64,000 bases of DNA, from IMG/VR virus record IMGVR_UViG_3300017917_003822, positions 142,630 to 206,629 of that record. One strand, given 5' to 3'. A program made the position numbers and the translations under genes. Below are positions 1-8,046 of the stretch, one piece after another (positions within the stretch are counted from its first letter, which is position 1; each line of letters begins with the position of its first letter). The notes beneath the pieces were generated by a model. That model did no database searches, had not been told where the DNA came from, and was given only the letters and a program-made list of their open reading frames with translations. The DNA is from a virus.

Positions 1-1
1 A

Positions 2-1153
2 TCCTATCTCTGTTTAAAGAAAAGAGTACTTGAGACCGAAGAAAAAACTTCATCTCTTAAGGTGGAATTCATTTGGAATGGTAAGTCTGAAATTATCGAA
101 TCCGAGCTAAAACCAGATTGGTCACATAAGACAAACATCGGAGAAATATTAGTCTGGGAGAAAAGACCTGAAGCTGGAACGTTCTCATTTGTAAATAGTG
201 CACTATGTACCGGAATACATCAAAAGATAGTTCAGGATAGAATCAATATTCAGCTCGAAGACACACTAGGACACCATTTTTACGACACTTTAATCATTTT
301 GAATCTATCACCTAAGATTGTCCGTTTTGGTGACCAAAACAAGACTAAATTCGTTTCTAAGAGGGAGGAGGTAGAACCCACAATAGTTAGAAGTTTTGAT
401 TCTGCTCTTAATAAGTTTTATAAGAGTGATATTTTTAAGAGAATCAAAAAAGCTGTTGATGATAGAAAGAAGGACACCGAACTTAAAAAAATAAGAAAGG
501 AAAAGAAATCGATAAGAATAAAGCACTCCAATAAATATTTTCCAGCAACTTCAACTAAGGCGGAGAATCTTTTTATAGTCGAAGGACTAAGTGCAATGGG
601 ATCAATCCTACAGAAAAGAGATCCAAAGAAGGACGGAGTTTATGCACTTAAGGGTAAAATTAAAAATGCTAGAAGTCTTTCAGATCTTTCTGACAATAGA
701 GAAATTCTTGAGCTTATGCAGATTTTAAATCTGGACCCGGAAGGACAAAATTTAGTGTGTCCATTTGAGAGGGTAGTGATAGCAACGGATCAGGATCCTG
801 ATGGTGCTCATATCACCTCACTTTTAATTAACCTCTTTTATAGCTGGTTCCCATGGATGGTTAAACAAGGGAGAGTTCATTTTCTAGAAACTCCTTTAGT
901 TACGGTGGGAGATCGAGCTAAGAAATATTACTATTCACTTGATGAGTTTAAAAAGGGAGCCGGTAAAGGTGAAAAATCTAACGTTAGATATCTTAAAGGT
1001 CTAGGTTCACTTTCTCTTGAAGATTGGGATTATGTTATGAAGAACAAGAGAATTATAGCATTGAAGGAAGACCCCCAAACCAAGAAGCACTTAGAGATGG
1101 CATTCGGTAAATCAGCTAATGAAAGAAAAAAGTGGTTAGGATCCGAGAAATAA
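2..1153 (+). CDS. DNA topoisomerase II large subunit, C-terminal part (5' end outside window)
   Basis: The reading frame is open to the left edge, so only the C-terminal part of the gene is present. The TOPRIM domain is clear: a VEGLSAMGS motif with the catalytic Glu (around nt 577-600) and the metal-binding DQDPDGAHI motif (around nt 786-815). This is the GyrB-like ATPase/TOPRIM subunit, corresponding to T4 gp39/gp60, which works with the GyrA-like subunit to pass DNA duplexes during replication. The matching medium subunit lies at 4117-5526. A GTG at nt 62 is an internal codon rather than the start, since coding sense continues upstream. A promoter follows immediately, so this gene ends a transcription unit. 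Confidence 0.9.
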   Translation, partial: SYLCLKKRVLETEEKTSSLKVEFIWNGKSEIIESELKPDWSHKTNIGEILVWEKRPEAGTFSFVNSALCTGIHQKIVQDRINIQLEDTLGHHFYDTLIILNLSPKIVRFGDQNKTKFVSKREEVEPTIVRSFDSALNKFYKSDIFKRIKKAVDDRKKDTELKKIRKEKKSIRIKHSNKYFPATSTKAENLFIVEGLSAMGSILQKRDPKKDGVYALKGKIKNARSLSDLSDNREILELMQILNLDPEGQNLVCPFERVVIATDQDPDGAHITSLLINLFYSWFPWMVKQGRVHFLETPLVTVGDRAKKYYYSLDEFKKGAGKGEKSNVRYLKGLGSLSLEDWDYVMKNKRIIALKEDPQTKKHLEMAFGKSANERKKWLGSEK

Positions 1154-1185
1154 TTTTTTTAGATCGATTTTTTTAATTACATTTG
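1154..1185 (+). promoter_or_regulatory. Bacteroidota-type early promoter upstream of uvdE
   Basis: A T7 tract (1154-1160), 17 nt, then TACATTTG (1178-1185), matching the Bacteroidota -7 consensus TAnnTTTG. Five other sites in the window have the same architecture (12364, 15455, 39021, 53180, 62606). This copy lacks the TCCG that follows the T tract in most others. Transcription should begin about 6 nt downstream, giving uvdE its own promoter. Confidence 0.65.
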
Positions 1186-1209
1186 CTGTATTAATTTTAT
1201 ACATTGTAC

Positions 1210-2142
1210 ATGGAAAGAAGATATGGTTATTGTTGCATAAATCTATCACTCTCGGAGTCTAAGGAAAAAGTAACAACAAATAGAGGAATGGTCAAAAAAA
1301 CATTTTTAGAAAGAGGTCTAGAATATGCCTCCGAGCTTGCTTTAAAGAATGTTATTGATCTCAGGAGAGTTTTAGAATGGAATGACGACAACAATATAAG
1401 GATGTATAGAATGTCCAGTGATATATTTCCTTGGTCTTCCGAATACGAGATAAGTGATCTCCCTGATTACGATCAGATTTCATTAATTTTAAAATCTTGT
1501 GGAGACTTTGCAAAAAGAACAGACCAGAGAATAACATTTCATCCGTCACCTTATGGGGTTTTAGCTTCTGCTAACCCTGCCGTTGTTGAAAACGCCATTA
1601 AGGAATTGAATCAACACGGTGAGATTTTTGATATGATGGGATTAGATCAGACACATTTCTATCCAATCAACATTCACGTAAACACAACACAGCCATCAAA
1701 AGAGGAAGCTGCAGGCAGGTTCTGTTTAAATTTCCAAAGATTGTCTGATTCTGTTAAGAAAAGATTGGTTGTGGAGGTTGATGATAAAAAATCTCAATAT
1801 ACAGCTGTTGATTTGTTCCATATGATACATAAGCCACTAGGAATTCCAATTACTTTTGATTATTTACATAACCAGTGTAATCCATCAATGTATAATGAGG
1901 AGGAAGCTTTATCTCTTTGTCTTTCAACTTGGCCAGATGGAATACCAGCAATTACTCATTATTCCGATTCCAAAAAAATATACGAAGACAACACGGCAAA
2001 GGAAGTTGCTCATACCGACTGGATATGGGGAAAGGTCGAAACTTATGGTCTGGATTTCGATATAGAATTTGAGGTAAAAATGAAAGACAAGGCTCTTTTG
2101 AAATTCCTAGAAAAAAAAGATTTTTTATATGAAAAACAGTAA
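1210..2142 (+). CDS. uvdE: UV damage endonuclease (UvdE family)
   Basis: UvdE enzymes nick DNA 5' of UV photoproducts and other lesions using a metal-dependent TIM-barrel fold. The protein (310 aa from the ATG) starts with the family's RYGYCCINLSLSE block, continues with TTNRGMVKKTFLERG and RMYRMSSDIFPWSSEY, and has later metal-ligand-like blocks (TFHPSPYG, VVEVDD, THYSDS). The ATG at 1210 is preferred over a TTG at 1204. The gene has its own early-type promoter and overlaps the next ORF by 14 nt. A phage copy would repair its own genome without host nucleotide excision repair. The family assignment is confident; early expression is inferred. Confidence 0.88.
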   Translation: MERRYGYCCINLSLSESKEKVTTNRGMVKKTFLERGLEYASELALKNVIDLRRVLEWNDDNNIRMYRMSSDIFPWSSEYEISDLPDYDQISLILKSCGDFAKRTDQRITFHPSPYGVLASANPAVVENAIKELNQHGEIFDMMGLDQTHFYPINIHVNTTQPSKEEAAGRFCLNFQRLSDSVKKRLVVEVDDKKSQYTAVDLFHMIHKPLGIPITFDYLHNQCNPSMYNEEEALSLCLSTWPDGIPAITHYSDSKKIYEDNTAKEVAHTDWIWGKVETYGLDFDIEFEVKMKDKALLKFLEKKDFLYEKQ

Positions 2143-2353
2143 AGAAATAGAGGATTTTGAAAAATCCATTAATGGCCCTGAAAATTCAGAGATAAAATAC
2201 ACAATCGATAGGTCGATAGAGGCATCTGTTAGATATGAGTACCTTATCGAGAACTATGGTAAGGAGAAGGTTGATAGCGTGGTTCCTGATTTTCTTGAAT
2301 TGTACGATAGTGAAATCTTCTCGGAGATCAAGAAAAAATTAGAGTCTGAGTAA
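2129..2353 (+). CDS. Hypothetical small acidic protein
   Basis: This 74-residue ORF starts inside the 3' end of uvdE (14 nt overlap), which implies translational coupling. It is charged and predicted helical, with no signal peptide or membrane segment and no recognised motif. It ends 2 nt before the next start, so the cluster from uvdE onward looks like one operon. Confidence 0.7.
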   Translation: MKNSKEIEDFEKSINGPENSEIKYTIDRSIEASVRYEYLIENYGKEKVDSVVPDFLELYDSEIFSEIKKKLESE

Positions 2354-2355
2354 TA

Positions 2356-2706
2356 ATGGATAGTCTAGATGGAGGTGGATTTACATTTGGTGCTGTTGAA
2401 CCACCACAACATCCACAATACAAAATACTGAGAAAGCACATAGAAAGATCGATACAGGATATTTTTCTCGGATCGCTAAGGAATCAGGACGTTGAATTCC
2501 TATATGTTTTTGAAACGGAGGAACAAATTGACGGATTTATAAAAAGAACTCTATCATACTGGGAAAAATTCGAAAAGTATGAGATTTGTAAGGAAGTCCT
2601 GGATCTCTCTGTAACACTTAAGGAAAAATGGAAAACTCGAGACGATCTAAGGGAGAGTGAGGGTGTAATAAGAATAAAGGATATATTCGGATCAACTTTT
2701 AAATAA
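2356..2706 (+). CDS. Hypothetical protein of a small paralogous family (FExYExCK motif)
   Basis: A 116-residue protein of unknown function. Its C-terminal half has a helix with the pattern WEKFEKYEICKEVLDL (residues about 69-84), which recurs in three consecutive small genes at 19112, 19414 and 19626. The N-terminus is Gly/Pro-rich. It is immediately followed by dnaJ with no gap, so the two are probably co-expressed. No catalytic motif was seen. Confidence 0.75.
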   Translation: MDSLDGGGFTFGAVEPPQHPQYKILRKHIERSIQDIFLGSLRNQDVEFLYVFETEEQIDGFIKRTLSYWEKFEKYEICKEVLDLSVTLKEKWKTRDDLRESEGVIRIKDIFGSTFK

Positions 2707-3750
2707 ATGAAAGATTATTATAAAATATTAGGGGTTTCCAGACAAGCCACTCCAGACGAAATCAAGAAAGCATATAGAACTTTAGCAATAAAATATCATC
2801 CGGATAAAACTGGAAATGATAAGGATGCTGAAATGAAATTCAAGGAGGTCTCTGAGGCATACGAAACTCTATCTGACCCGGAAAAGAAATCTTCCTATGA
2901 CAACCCATATTTTGGAGGTAGCAATGCATTTAATGACATGTTCAGAAATGCTTTCAATGGCAGAAATCCCTACCAAAGTGCAGATTTTTCTTCGTTCTTT
3001 ACTAGAGGAAATCCTGCTCATGAGCCAATGATAAGCAAGGGAAAAAACATTAATATTTATGTTAGCGTCACACTGGAGGAGATGATGAATGGAACAGTTA
3101 AGAAGGTTAAGGTCAACCGAAGAGTTCTATGTGATCCCTGCAAGGGTACAGGGGCAGAAAACGGGGAAACTGTTAACTGTTCAAGTTGTGGAGGTGTTGG
3201 TAGAATTAACAAGACGGTACACCATGCATTCGGTGAGGTTGTTATGCAAGAAACATGTAGATCCTGTAATGGGGTGGGTTCAATAGCAAAATCATACTGT
3301 AAGGAATGTTCGGGAGCAGGCACAGTCAGAAAGGAGGAGGAACTTGATATAAACATTCCGAAGGGATCTATCAGCGGAGTTTCTTATTTGGTTGTTGGTA
3401 AGGGAGACTGGGCAAGATCTCCGTCAAATCCTGGTGATTTGATAGTTAATGTCGAGGAATATGTTCATCCAGTTTACGTTAGAGATGGGATTAATTTAAT
3501 ACACAATAAATACATTTCATTTAAGGAAGCATGTCTTGGTATCGATGTTGATCTCCCAAATTTAAAGGGATCTACGCTCAGAATAAAAATACCACCTGGA
3601 ACTTCTCCGGGTAAGATACTAAGATTACATGCAAAAGGTCTTCCCGAGTTCAACGGATTTGGGAATGGTGACATTCTAGTTAAAGTTCATATATTAATAC
3701 CTCAGGATCTAACTGAGGAACAAATTAAAGCATTAGATTATTTCGATTAG
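2707..3750 (+). CDS. dnaJ: DnaJ-like co-chaperone (Hsp40)
   Basis: DnaJ proteins stimulate the DnaK ATPase and deliver clients. This 347-residue protein is a type I Hsp40: J-domain at residues 4-66 with HPD at 31-33, a short linker poor in the usual Gly/Phe repeats, a zinc region with four CxxC pairs (Cys142/145, 158/161, 184/187, 198/201), and C-terminal client-binding beta domains. It lacks the long C-terminal tail of bacterial DnaJ. No DnaK or GrpE is visible here, so it presumably recruits the host DnaK, for example in replication-complex or capsid assembly. Confidence 0.95.
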   Translation: MKDYYKILGVSRQATPDEIKKAYRTLAIKYHPDKTGNDKDAEMKFKEVSEAYETLSDPEKKSSYDNPYFGGSNAFNDMFRNAFNGRNPYQSADFSSFFTRGNPAHEPMISKGKNINIYVSVTLEEMMNGTVKKVKVNRRVLCDPCKGTGAENGETVNCSSCGGVGRINKTVHHAFGEVVMQETCRSCNGVGSIAKSYCKECSGAGTVRKEEELDINIPKGSISGVSYLVVGKGDWARSPSNPGDLIVNVEEYVHPVYVRDGINLIHNKYISFKEACLGIDVDLPNLKGSTLRIKIPPGTSPGKILRLHAKGLPEFNGFGNGDILVKVHILIPQDLTEEQIKALDYFD

Positions 3751-3751
3751 T

Positions 3752-4114
3752 ATGGAGATGTTAATATTTTTATTGTTTACTGGATGGAGCATAACATCCG
3801 GTATAGTGAACGGATCTCTCCTTGATCCGATAAGAAATTGGGTTTTTGTAAAAGCACCTTTTTTCAGTAAGCTTTTTACGTGCATTCGTTGTTTGGGTTT
3901 TTGGGTTGGATTTTTACTTTTTGGTAGTCTTACTTTCCTTGAGATAATTGGTCCAGTGATTCCTGGACTGGAATCAGGGTCGATCATTAACTACCTTCTT
4001 TTTCCGTTCATACAGAGCGGTAGCGGAATCCTTATTGAGTCGGTAATCATTTTCCTTATGAGAGATAGAAAGATTGAAATAAACAACTATAACACGCCAG
4101 ATAAGAAAAATTAA
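3752..4114 (+). CDS. Predicted inner-membrane protein
   Basis: The 120-residue product has a hydrophobic N-terminal segment, a second around residues 48-70 following a FTCIRCLGFWVG stretch with two cysteines, and a third around 80-105, so about three membrane passes. The Cys-rich loop before the second segment resembles small DUF1360-type membrane proteins, but this is weak. It lies 1 nt after dnaJ and 2 nt before the topoisomerase gene. Confidence 0.65.
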   Translation: MEMLIFLLFTGWSITSGIVNGSLLDPIRNWVFVKAPFFSKLFTCIRCLGFWVGFLLFGSLTFLEIIGPVIPGLESGSIINYLLFPFIQSGSGILIESVIIFLMRDRKIEINNYNTPDKKN

Positions 4115-4116
4115 GT

Positions 4117-5526
4117 ATGAACAAATATTTGAATATAACCGACCAGATAAACACACAGTATAGAACGTATGCACTCTATGTTCTTCAAAGTAGAGGAATT
4201 CCTAATTTTTATGATGCACTAACTCCAGTTCAGAGGTTAATTTTAGAAAACTCACCTAGTAAGTTTAATAAGACAATTGGATTAGTTGGTGAGGTCATTA
4301 AAACTGGTCTTTATCACCACGGGGATTCTTCTTTAGCTGGTGCAATCTCTAAGCTAGCAAGACCTTTTGGGTGTTCCTATGGTATTCTTGAGGGTGACGG
4401 ATTTTTCGGATCCCCAGTAAATCCAAGTCCTTCCGCTCCGAGATACACCTCAGTTAAAATAAACCAGAAAGTCAAGGATATTATTTCGAAGAATTATGAT
4501 CTGAATGAAAAAAACAGTGAGGGTGGTCATGACTGGATTCATGTCGAAGTTCCGCTTGGTCTTTTGACACACGTTGTTGGTATTGCTGTTGGGTATAGAA
4601 GTAATATACTTCCCAGAAAATTTGAGGATATAGTTGAATACCTTCAGGGCTCACCAAAATTACTTAAACCATATTTCAAGGACTTCTCTGGTAAAATAAC
4701 CAAGTACATGAATGAGGAAAATACATGGTTAATAGAGAGTGGAATTGAAATAGATCAGAATAAAAAGACGATAAGAATTTTCGATCTCCCTCCAGTAATG
4801 AGATATGATAGCTTCATAAACAAACTGGAGGAGAAACTAGAAAGAACCGGACATGATTATCGTATAGAAAATAGATCACAGAGCAAATGTGAATTGATAG
4901 TTTCTTTAAGAGGAATAGGTAACTCAGATGCTTTCAAAGATGTTTGTGACGTTGTTTCTAAACTTACCAAGATAATTGTAAAGGAGGATATTATTTTTAT
5001 CAAGGATGGTAACGTGATGGAATTCAGTTCAGTTAAGGAGTATTTGGATCATTTCAGGGGACATTTAGAATTTGTCAGGTTAAAAAGATTAATGAGAGAC
5101 GAGGCTAACCATTCCAGAGAACTTGCTTTTCTGGAGGCTAAACTCAAATTTCTTAATTTCATGGTTGCCAAAAAAAGAACCAATGATGAGATCTTCAAAT
5201 TTTTAGGAGATTTTGAGGGTTGGATTTCTGCTAGACTACAGAGAATAGAAGCTGTGAAACTAAGTGCTGAACATATTAAACAAACTGAAATAGACATACA
5301 GGAGCTTAAAAAGAAAATAGCACAAACTAAGAAGGATATTAAAGAACAGGATAAGGTATACAAATCCCGAATGAAGGATATCCAAAAAATGGCCAAAGGT
5401 AAAAACACCAGATTCACAAACACAGCACTATTCGAACCTACCCATTCTGACGGTATAGAAATATTCCAGATAGTTGAAGAGGAAGAGGAAAATAACGCGG
5501 AAGAAATTGAAGAAGATGAAATATAA
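4117..5526 (+). CDS. DNA topoisomerase II medium subunit (gp52-like, GyrA-type)
   Basis: This is the DNA cleavage-rejoining subunit that pairs with the large subunit at the left edge. The 469-residue protein has the family's YHHGDSSLAGAI block and the catalytic tyrosine in SAPRYTSVKI (Tyr110). A long charged coiled coil (about residues 310-430) and an acidic tail close the protein. The length is similar to T4 gp52 (about 440 residues) and much shorter than GyrA because the C-terminal wrapping domain is absent, as in T4. It lies in the same strand block as dnaJ and the clamp-like gene. Confidence 0.92.
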   Translation: MNKYLNITDQINTQYRTYALYVLQSRGIPNFYDALTPVQRLILENSPSKFNKTIGLVGEVIKTGLYHHGDSSLAGAISKLARPFGCSYGILEGDGFFGSPVNPSPSAPRYTSVKINQKVKDIISKNYDLNEKNSEGGHDWIHVEVPLGLLTHVVGIAVGYRSNILPRKFEDIVEYLQGSPKLLKPYFKDFSGKITKYMNEENTWLIESGIEIDQNKKTIRIFDLPPVMRYDSFINKLEEKLERTGHDYRIENRSQSKCELIVSLRGIGNSDAFKDVCDVVSKLTKIIVKEDIIFIKDGNVMEFSSVKEYLDHFRGHLEFVRLKRLMRDEANHSRELAFLEAKLKFLNFMVAKKRTNDEIFKFLGDFEGWISARLQRIEAVKLSAEHIKQTEIDIQELKKKIAQTKKDIKEQDKVYKSRMKDIQKMAKGKNTRFTNTALFEPTHSDGIEIFQIVEEEEENNAEEIEEDEI

Positions 5527-5563
5527 AAATAAAAACGACTAGAATATTTAAATAACAAAAATC

Positions 5564-6334
5564 ATGAAATTAAGAATTACAAGTATCCCAAATCTAATCT
5601 CCTTTCTAAAAAGAATGAAAACTGTTGACCGCAGTGTTATTTTAGAATTAAATGGCGATAAATTATTTTCAAAGGTTCACACTGCAGATAAATCAGTAAT
5701 GAAATATTCGAGTGTAGTCTTCAGCGATGTTTTGGAAGGTGAGATTGACTGGAAAGCCGTAAATGCGGACAGAATTAAAATCGGTATCATTGACATTACA
5801 AGACTAATAGAGGCCTTCAAGCACTTCAGACCAGAGGAGGAGGTTCACATTGAGCTTTCCCTAGCAACATCTGGTGATTCTTGTGTTGCTAATGAGATTA
5901 AACTGGTTTCATCTTCACTTAACATTAAATTAAGATGTGCCGATTTAACTTTATTGTCATACGTCGAGGATAGTATACTAAATCTTGTACATTCCAAGGA
6001 GGAATGGGAGGCTAATTTTAGAATTTATCAATCTGATTTCAGTACAATAATTTCTTTATGTGGTCTAGAAACCAATTCGGAGGAGATATTATGTTTTGAG
6101 GTGAAGGAAAAGAACGTCCATGCTATTGGTGAATCTTTTAATTATAAATTGAACATAGGATCTTCGGAAATTATTTTTGAAAATCCCGAAACAACATCCT
6201 CTCCAAATATTTACAAAAATCAACTTTCTTACATGGAGCAGGAAACATGTCAAGTTTATGTGCATGAAAATAGATTGGTTCTTGTTTCAGAACAATCATC
6301 AACATCAATTGCTATCGGATTAGTAGAAAAATAA
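5564..6334 (+). CDS. Sliding clamp-like protein (gp45/PCNA fold, tentative)
   Basis: A 256-residue protein whose size and pattern fit a T4 gp45-type clamp subunit: an MKLRI start, alternating short beta strands and helices in two similar halves, and a terminal strand ending in SIAIGLVEK where gp45 and PCNA also end in a strand. Sequence similarity is weak, so the call relies on length, pattern and position directly before the DNA polymerase gene (6 nt gap). A clamp would tether the polymerase and, in T4, also activates late transcription. A structure prediction would settle it. Confidence 0.5.
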   Translation: MKLRITSIPNLISFLKRMKTVDRSVILELNGDKLFSKVHTADKSVMKYSSVVFSDVLEGEIDWKAVNADRIKIGIIDITRLIEAFKHFRPEEEVHIELSLATSGDSCVANEIKLVSSSLNIKLRCADLTLLSYVEDSILNLVHSKEEWEANFRIYQSDFSTIISLCGLETNSEEILCFEVKEKNVHAIGESFNYKLNIGSSEIIFENPETTSSPNIYKNQLSYMEQETCQVYVHENRLVLVSEQSSTSIAIGLVEK

Positions 6335-6340
6335 TAGACA

Positions 6341-7489
6341 ATGACTGCAGAGGAAAGAATAGAAATACAGGAAAAGATCGAAAGCCTGACTTCTCTTAAG
6401 AATGAGTTGAAAAACGAGGAACAGGCAATTAAATTGACAATGAACTCCATCTATGGTGCGATTGGTAACAACTGGTTTGTTTGTTTCAACCCGGATGTAG
6501 CTGAAGCCGTTACTTTGCAGGGTCAGGATCTAATTAAATACTCGGAAAAAATTCTACATAAATATTTTCACGAACATTGGCATCTTGACACGGAGCTCCA
6601 TGAAAAGTTAGGAGTTACTGAGGTAAAGAAAGTAACCAAGCCTCTTGTTATTTATGGAGACACTGATTCTAATTATGTTACATTCCAGGAGGTTGTCGAT
6701 TCGTGTAACTATCAGGGAGATGCGAAGGATTTGATTTTAAAGATTAATGAATATAGACTTAATGAGTATTTAAGAAAATGCTTCGACATCTACTCTAAAA
6801 AATGGAACACTGACAACTATCAGGACTTTGAGCTTGAGACTCTTTCTTTTAATGCTATCTTTTTAGGTAAGAAAAAATACGTTGCTAACTTAGCTTATGA
6901 CTCTGGTATTCACACTGATCCTCTTTCACAACTTAAATTTACTGGAGTTGAGATGATAAAGGGTGGGACCCCACCTTTTGTTAGAGAGAAATTGGTTTAT
7001 TTAACAAGATTCATATTCTCCCGAGGTAGAAATTTTGACATAAGGGAGTTTGTTAGGGAACTTAAGAATATCAAGAAGGAATTCAAAGTACAGGAGCCAA
7101 AGAATATATCTGCTTCGGTTAACATTAACAACTACGAAAAGTTTATATTAAATGATACCACTGCTTTTGAGGTTGCAAAAGCATGTCCGATTCACGTCAG
7201 AGCTTCCGGCTATCATAATTTCCTTCTAAATAATTCTAAATACAAGAGCAAATACTCTCTTATCAGAAGCTCAGAGAAGGTTAATTATTATTTCGTTAAA
7301 ACAAAATCTGTGGCAGACAATAATGTTTTCGCATACCCTCAGGGAACATTTCCGTACGAGTTTGCCCCACCAATAGACTATGACGAGCAGTTTACCAAGA
7401 CTATTCTCGATCCGATTAATAGATTTATTGAAGTAATGGGGTATAATAAGATAAGTCCAAATCTTTTCATGATAAACGCTTTATTTTAA
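6341..7489 (+). CDS. Family B DNA polymerase, C-terminal (palm/thumb) fragment of a split enzyme
   Basis: The 382-residue product contains polymerase motif B (IKLTMNSIYGAIGN), motif C (VIYGDTDS, the second catalytic Asp pair) and the KKKY box (LGKKKYVANL). It starts in the fingers with about 25 helical residues and lacks both the 3'-5' exonuclease domain and motif A (DxxSLYPS), which are needed for activity. T4 gp43 is about 900 residues, so the N-terminal part must be encoded elsewhere; it is not in this window. The upstream clamp-like gene ends normally, so this is a rearranged, separate gene rather than a recent frameshift. Split family B polymerases are known, for example in phage Aeh1. 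Confidence 0.9.
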   Translation: MTAEERIEIQEKIESLTSLKNELKNEEQAIKLTMNSIYGAIGNNWFVCFNPDVAEAVTLQGQDLIKYSEKILHKYFHEHWHLDTELHEKLGVTEVKKVTKPLVIYGDTDSNYVTFQEVVDSCNYQGDAKDLILKINEYRLNEYLRKCFDIYSKKWNTDNYQDFELETLSFNAIFLGKKKYVANLAYDSGIHTDPLSQLKFTGVEMIKGGTPPFVREKLVYLTRFIFSRGRNFDIREFVRELKNIKKEFKVQEPKNISASVNINNYEKFILNDTTAFEVAKACPIHVRASGYHNFLLNNSKYKSKYSLIRSSEKVNYYFVKTKSVADNNVFAYPQGTFPYEFAPPIDYDEQFTKTILDPINRFIEVMGYNKISPNLFMINALF

Positions 7490-7490
7490 T

Positions 7491-7706
7491 ATGGGATTTA
7501 ATGTAAGATATCTGCCAGAACTCGAGGTTCTCCTGGAAAGAAGAAAAAAATACGAAACTGATGAGGATTTTTTATGGGCAGTTGTCGGTAAATCTGATTC
7601 GATAGCTGGACCCAATAAATCTGTGGAATATCTTGATTCAATCTACGAGAAAATAAAAAACAAGGAGAAAAAAGAAGAAATTGAAAAAAGTGGAGAAGAC
7701 GAATAA
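7491..7706 (+). CDS. Hypothetical small protein
   Basis: 71 residues, highly charged, with a Lys/Glu-rich helical tail. It starts 1 nt after the polymerase stop and overlaps the next ORF by 26 nt. No motif was recognised. Confidence 0.65.
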   Translation: MGFNVRYLPELEVLLERRKKYETDEDFLWAVVGKSDSIAGPNKSVEYLDSIYEKIKNKEKKEEIEKSGEDE

Positions 7707-7977
7707 AAACCGCAACTCTGAATCTTTCGACATATTAAGGGATTCCGAGGACTTCTCGGAATACCGACTCCTCATGATAGAGGAGGCTGATTTTATCTTA
7801 TCCAATAAGAAAGAATATATTCAGCAGAGTTTTTTACCTGACGAGATTAAAATAATTAGAATCTGTGCCCTGATTGATTTCTTTATCTTGGAGGATGAGG
7901 ATTCCATAGTTGATGATTTATTAAAGCTCGAGGAGGTTATAAGACTAAAAAAATTTATAAATTTAGGGTACCTTTAA
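7681..7977 (+). CDS. Hypothetical protein
   Basis: 98 residues from a TTG codon; an internal ATG at Met32 is an alternative start. The frame is acidic and leucine/isoleucine-rich, with a C-terminal half (IIRICALIDFFILEDEDSI) compatible with a small helical domain. It overlaps the preceding gene, which fits coupled translation. The start is uncertain and the function unknown. Confidence 0.55.
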   Translation: MKKVEKTNKNRNSESFDILRDSEDFSEYRLLMIEEADFILSNKKEYIQQSFLPDEIKIIRICALIDFFILEDEDSIVDDLLKLEEVIRLKKFINLGYL

Positions 7978-8046
7978 ATCACGCAGGAAGGTAAAACATT
8001 CTTCTGGTCTTGGATATATAGACTACTAAAATAATAAGAATAATTA

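Noticed and set aside
5049-5558. Minus-strand 169-residue ORF opposite the topoisomerase medium subunit
   Set aside because: Ser/Leu/Phe-rich antisense of a Lys/Glu coiled coil; not a gene.
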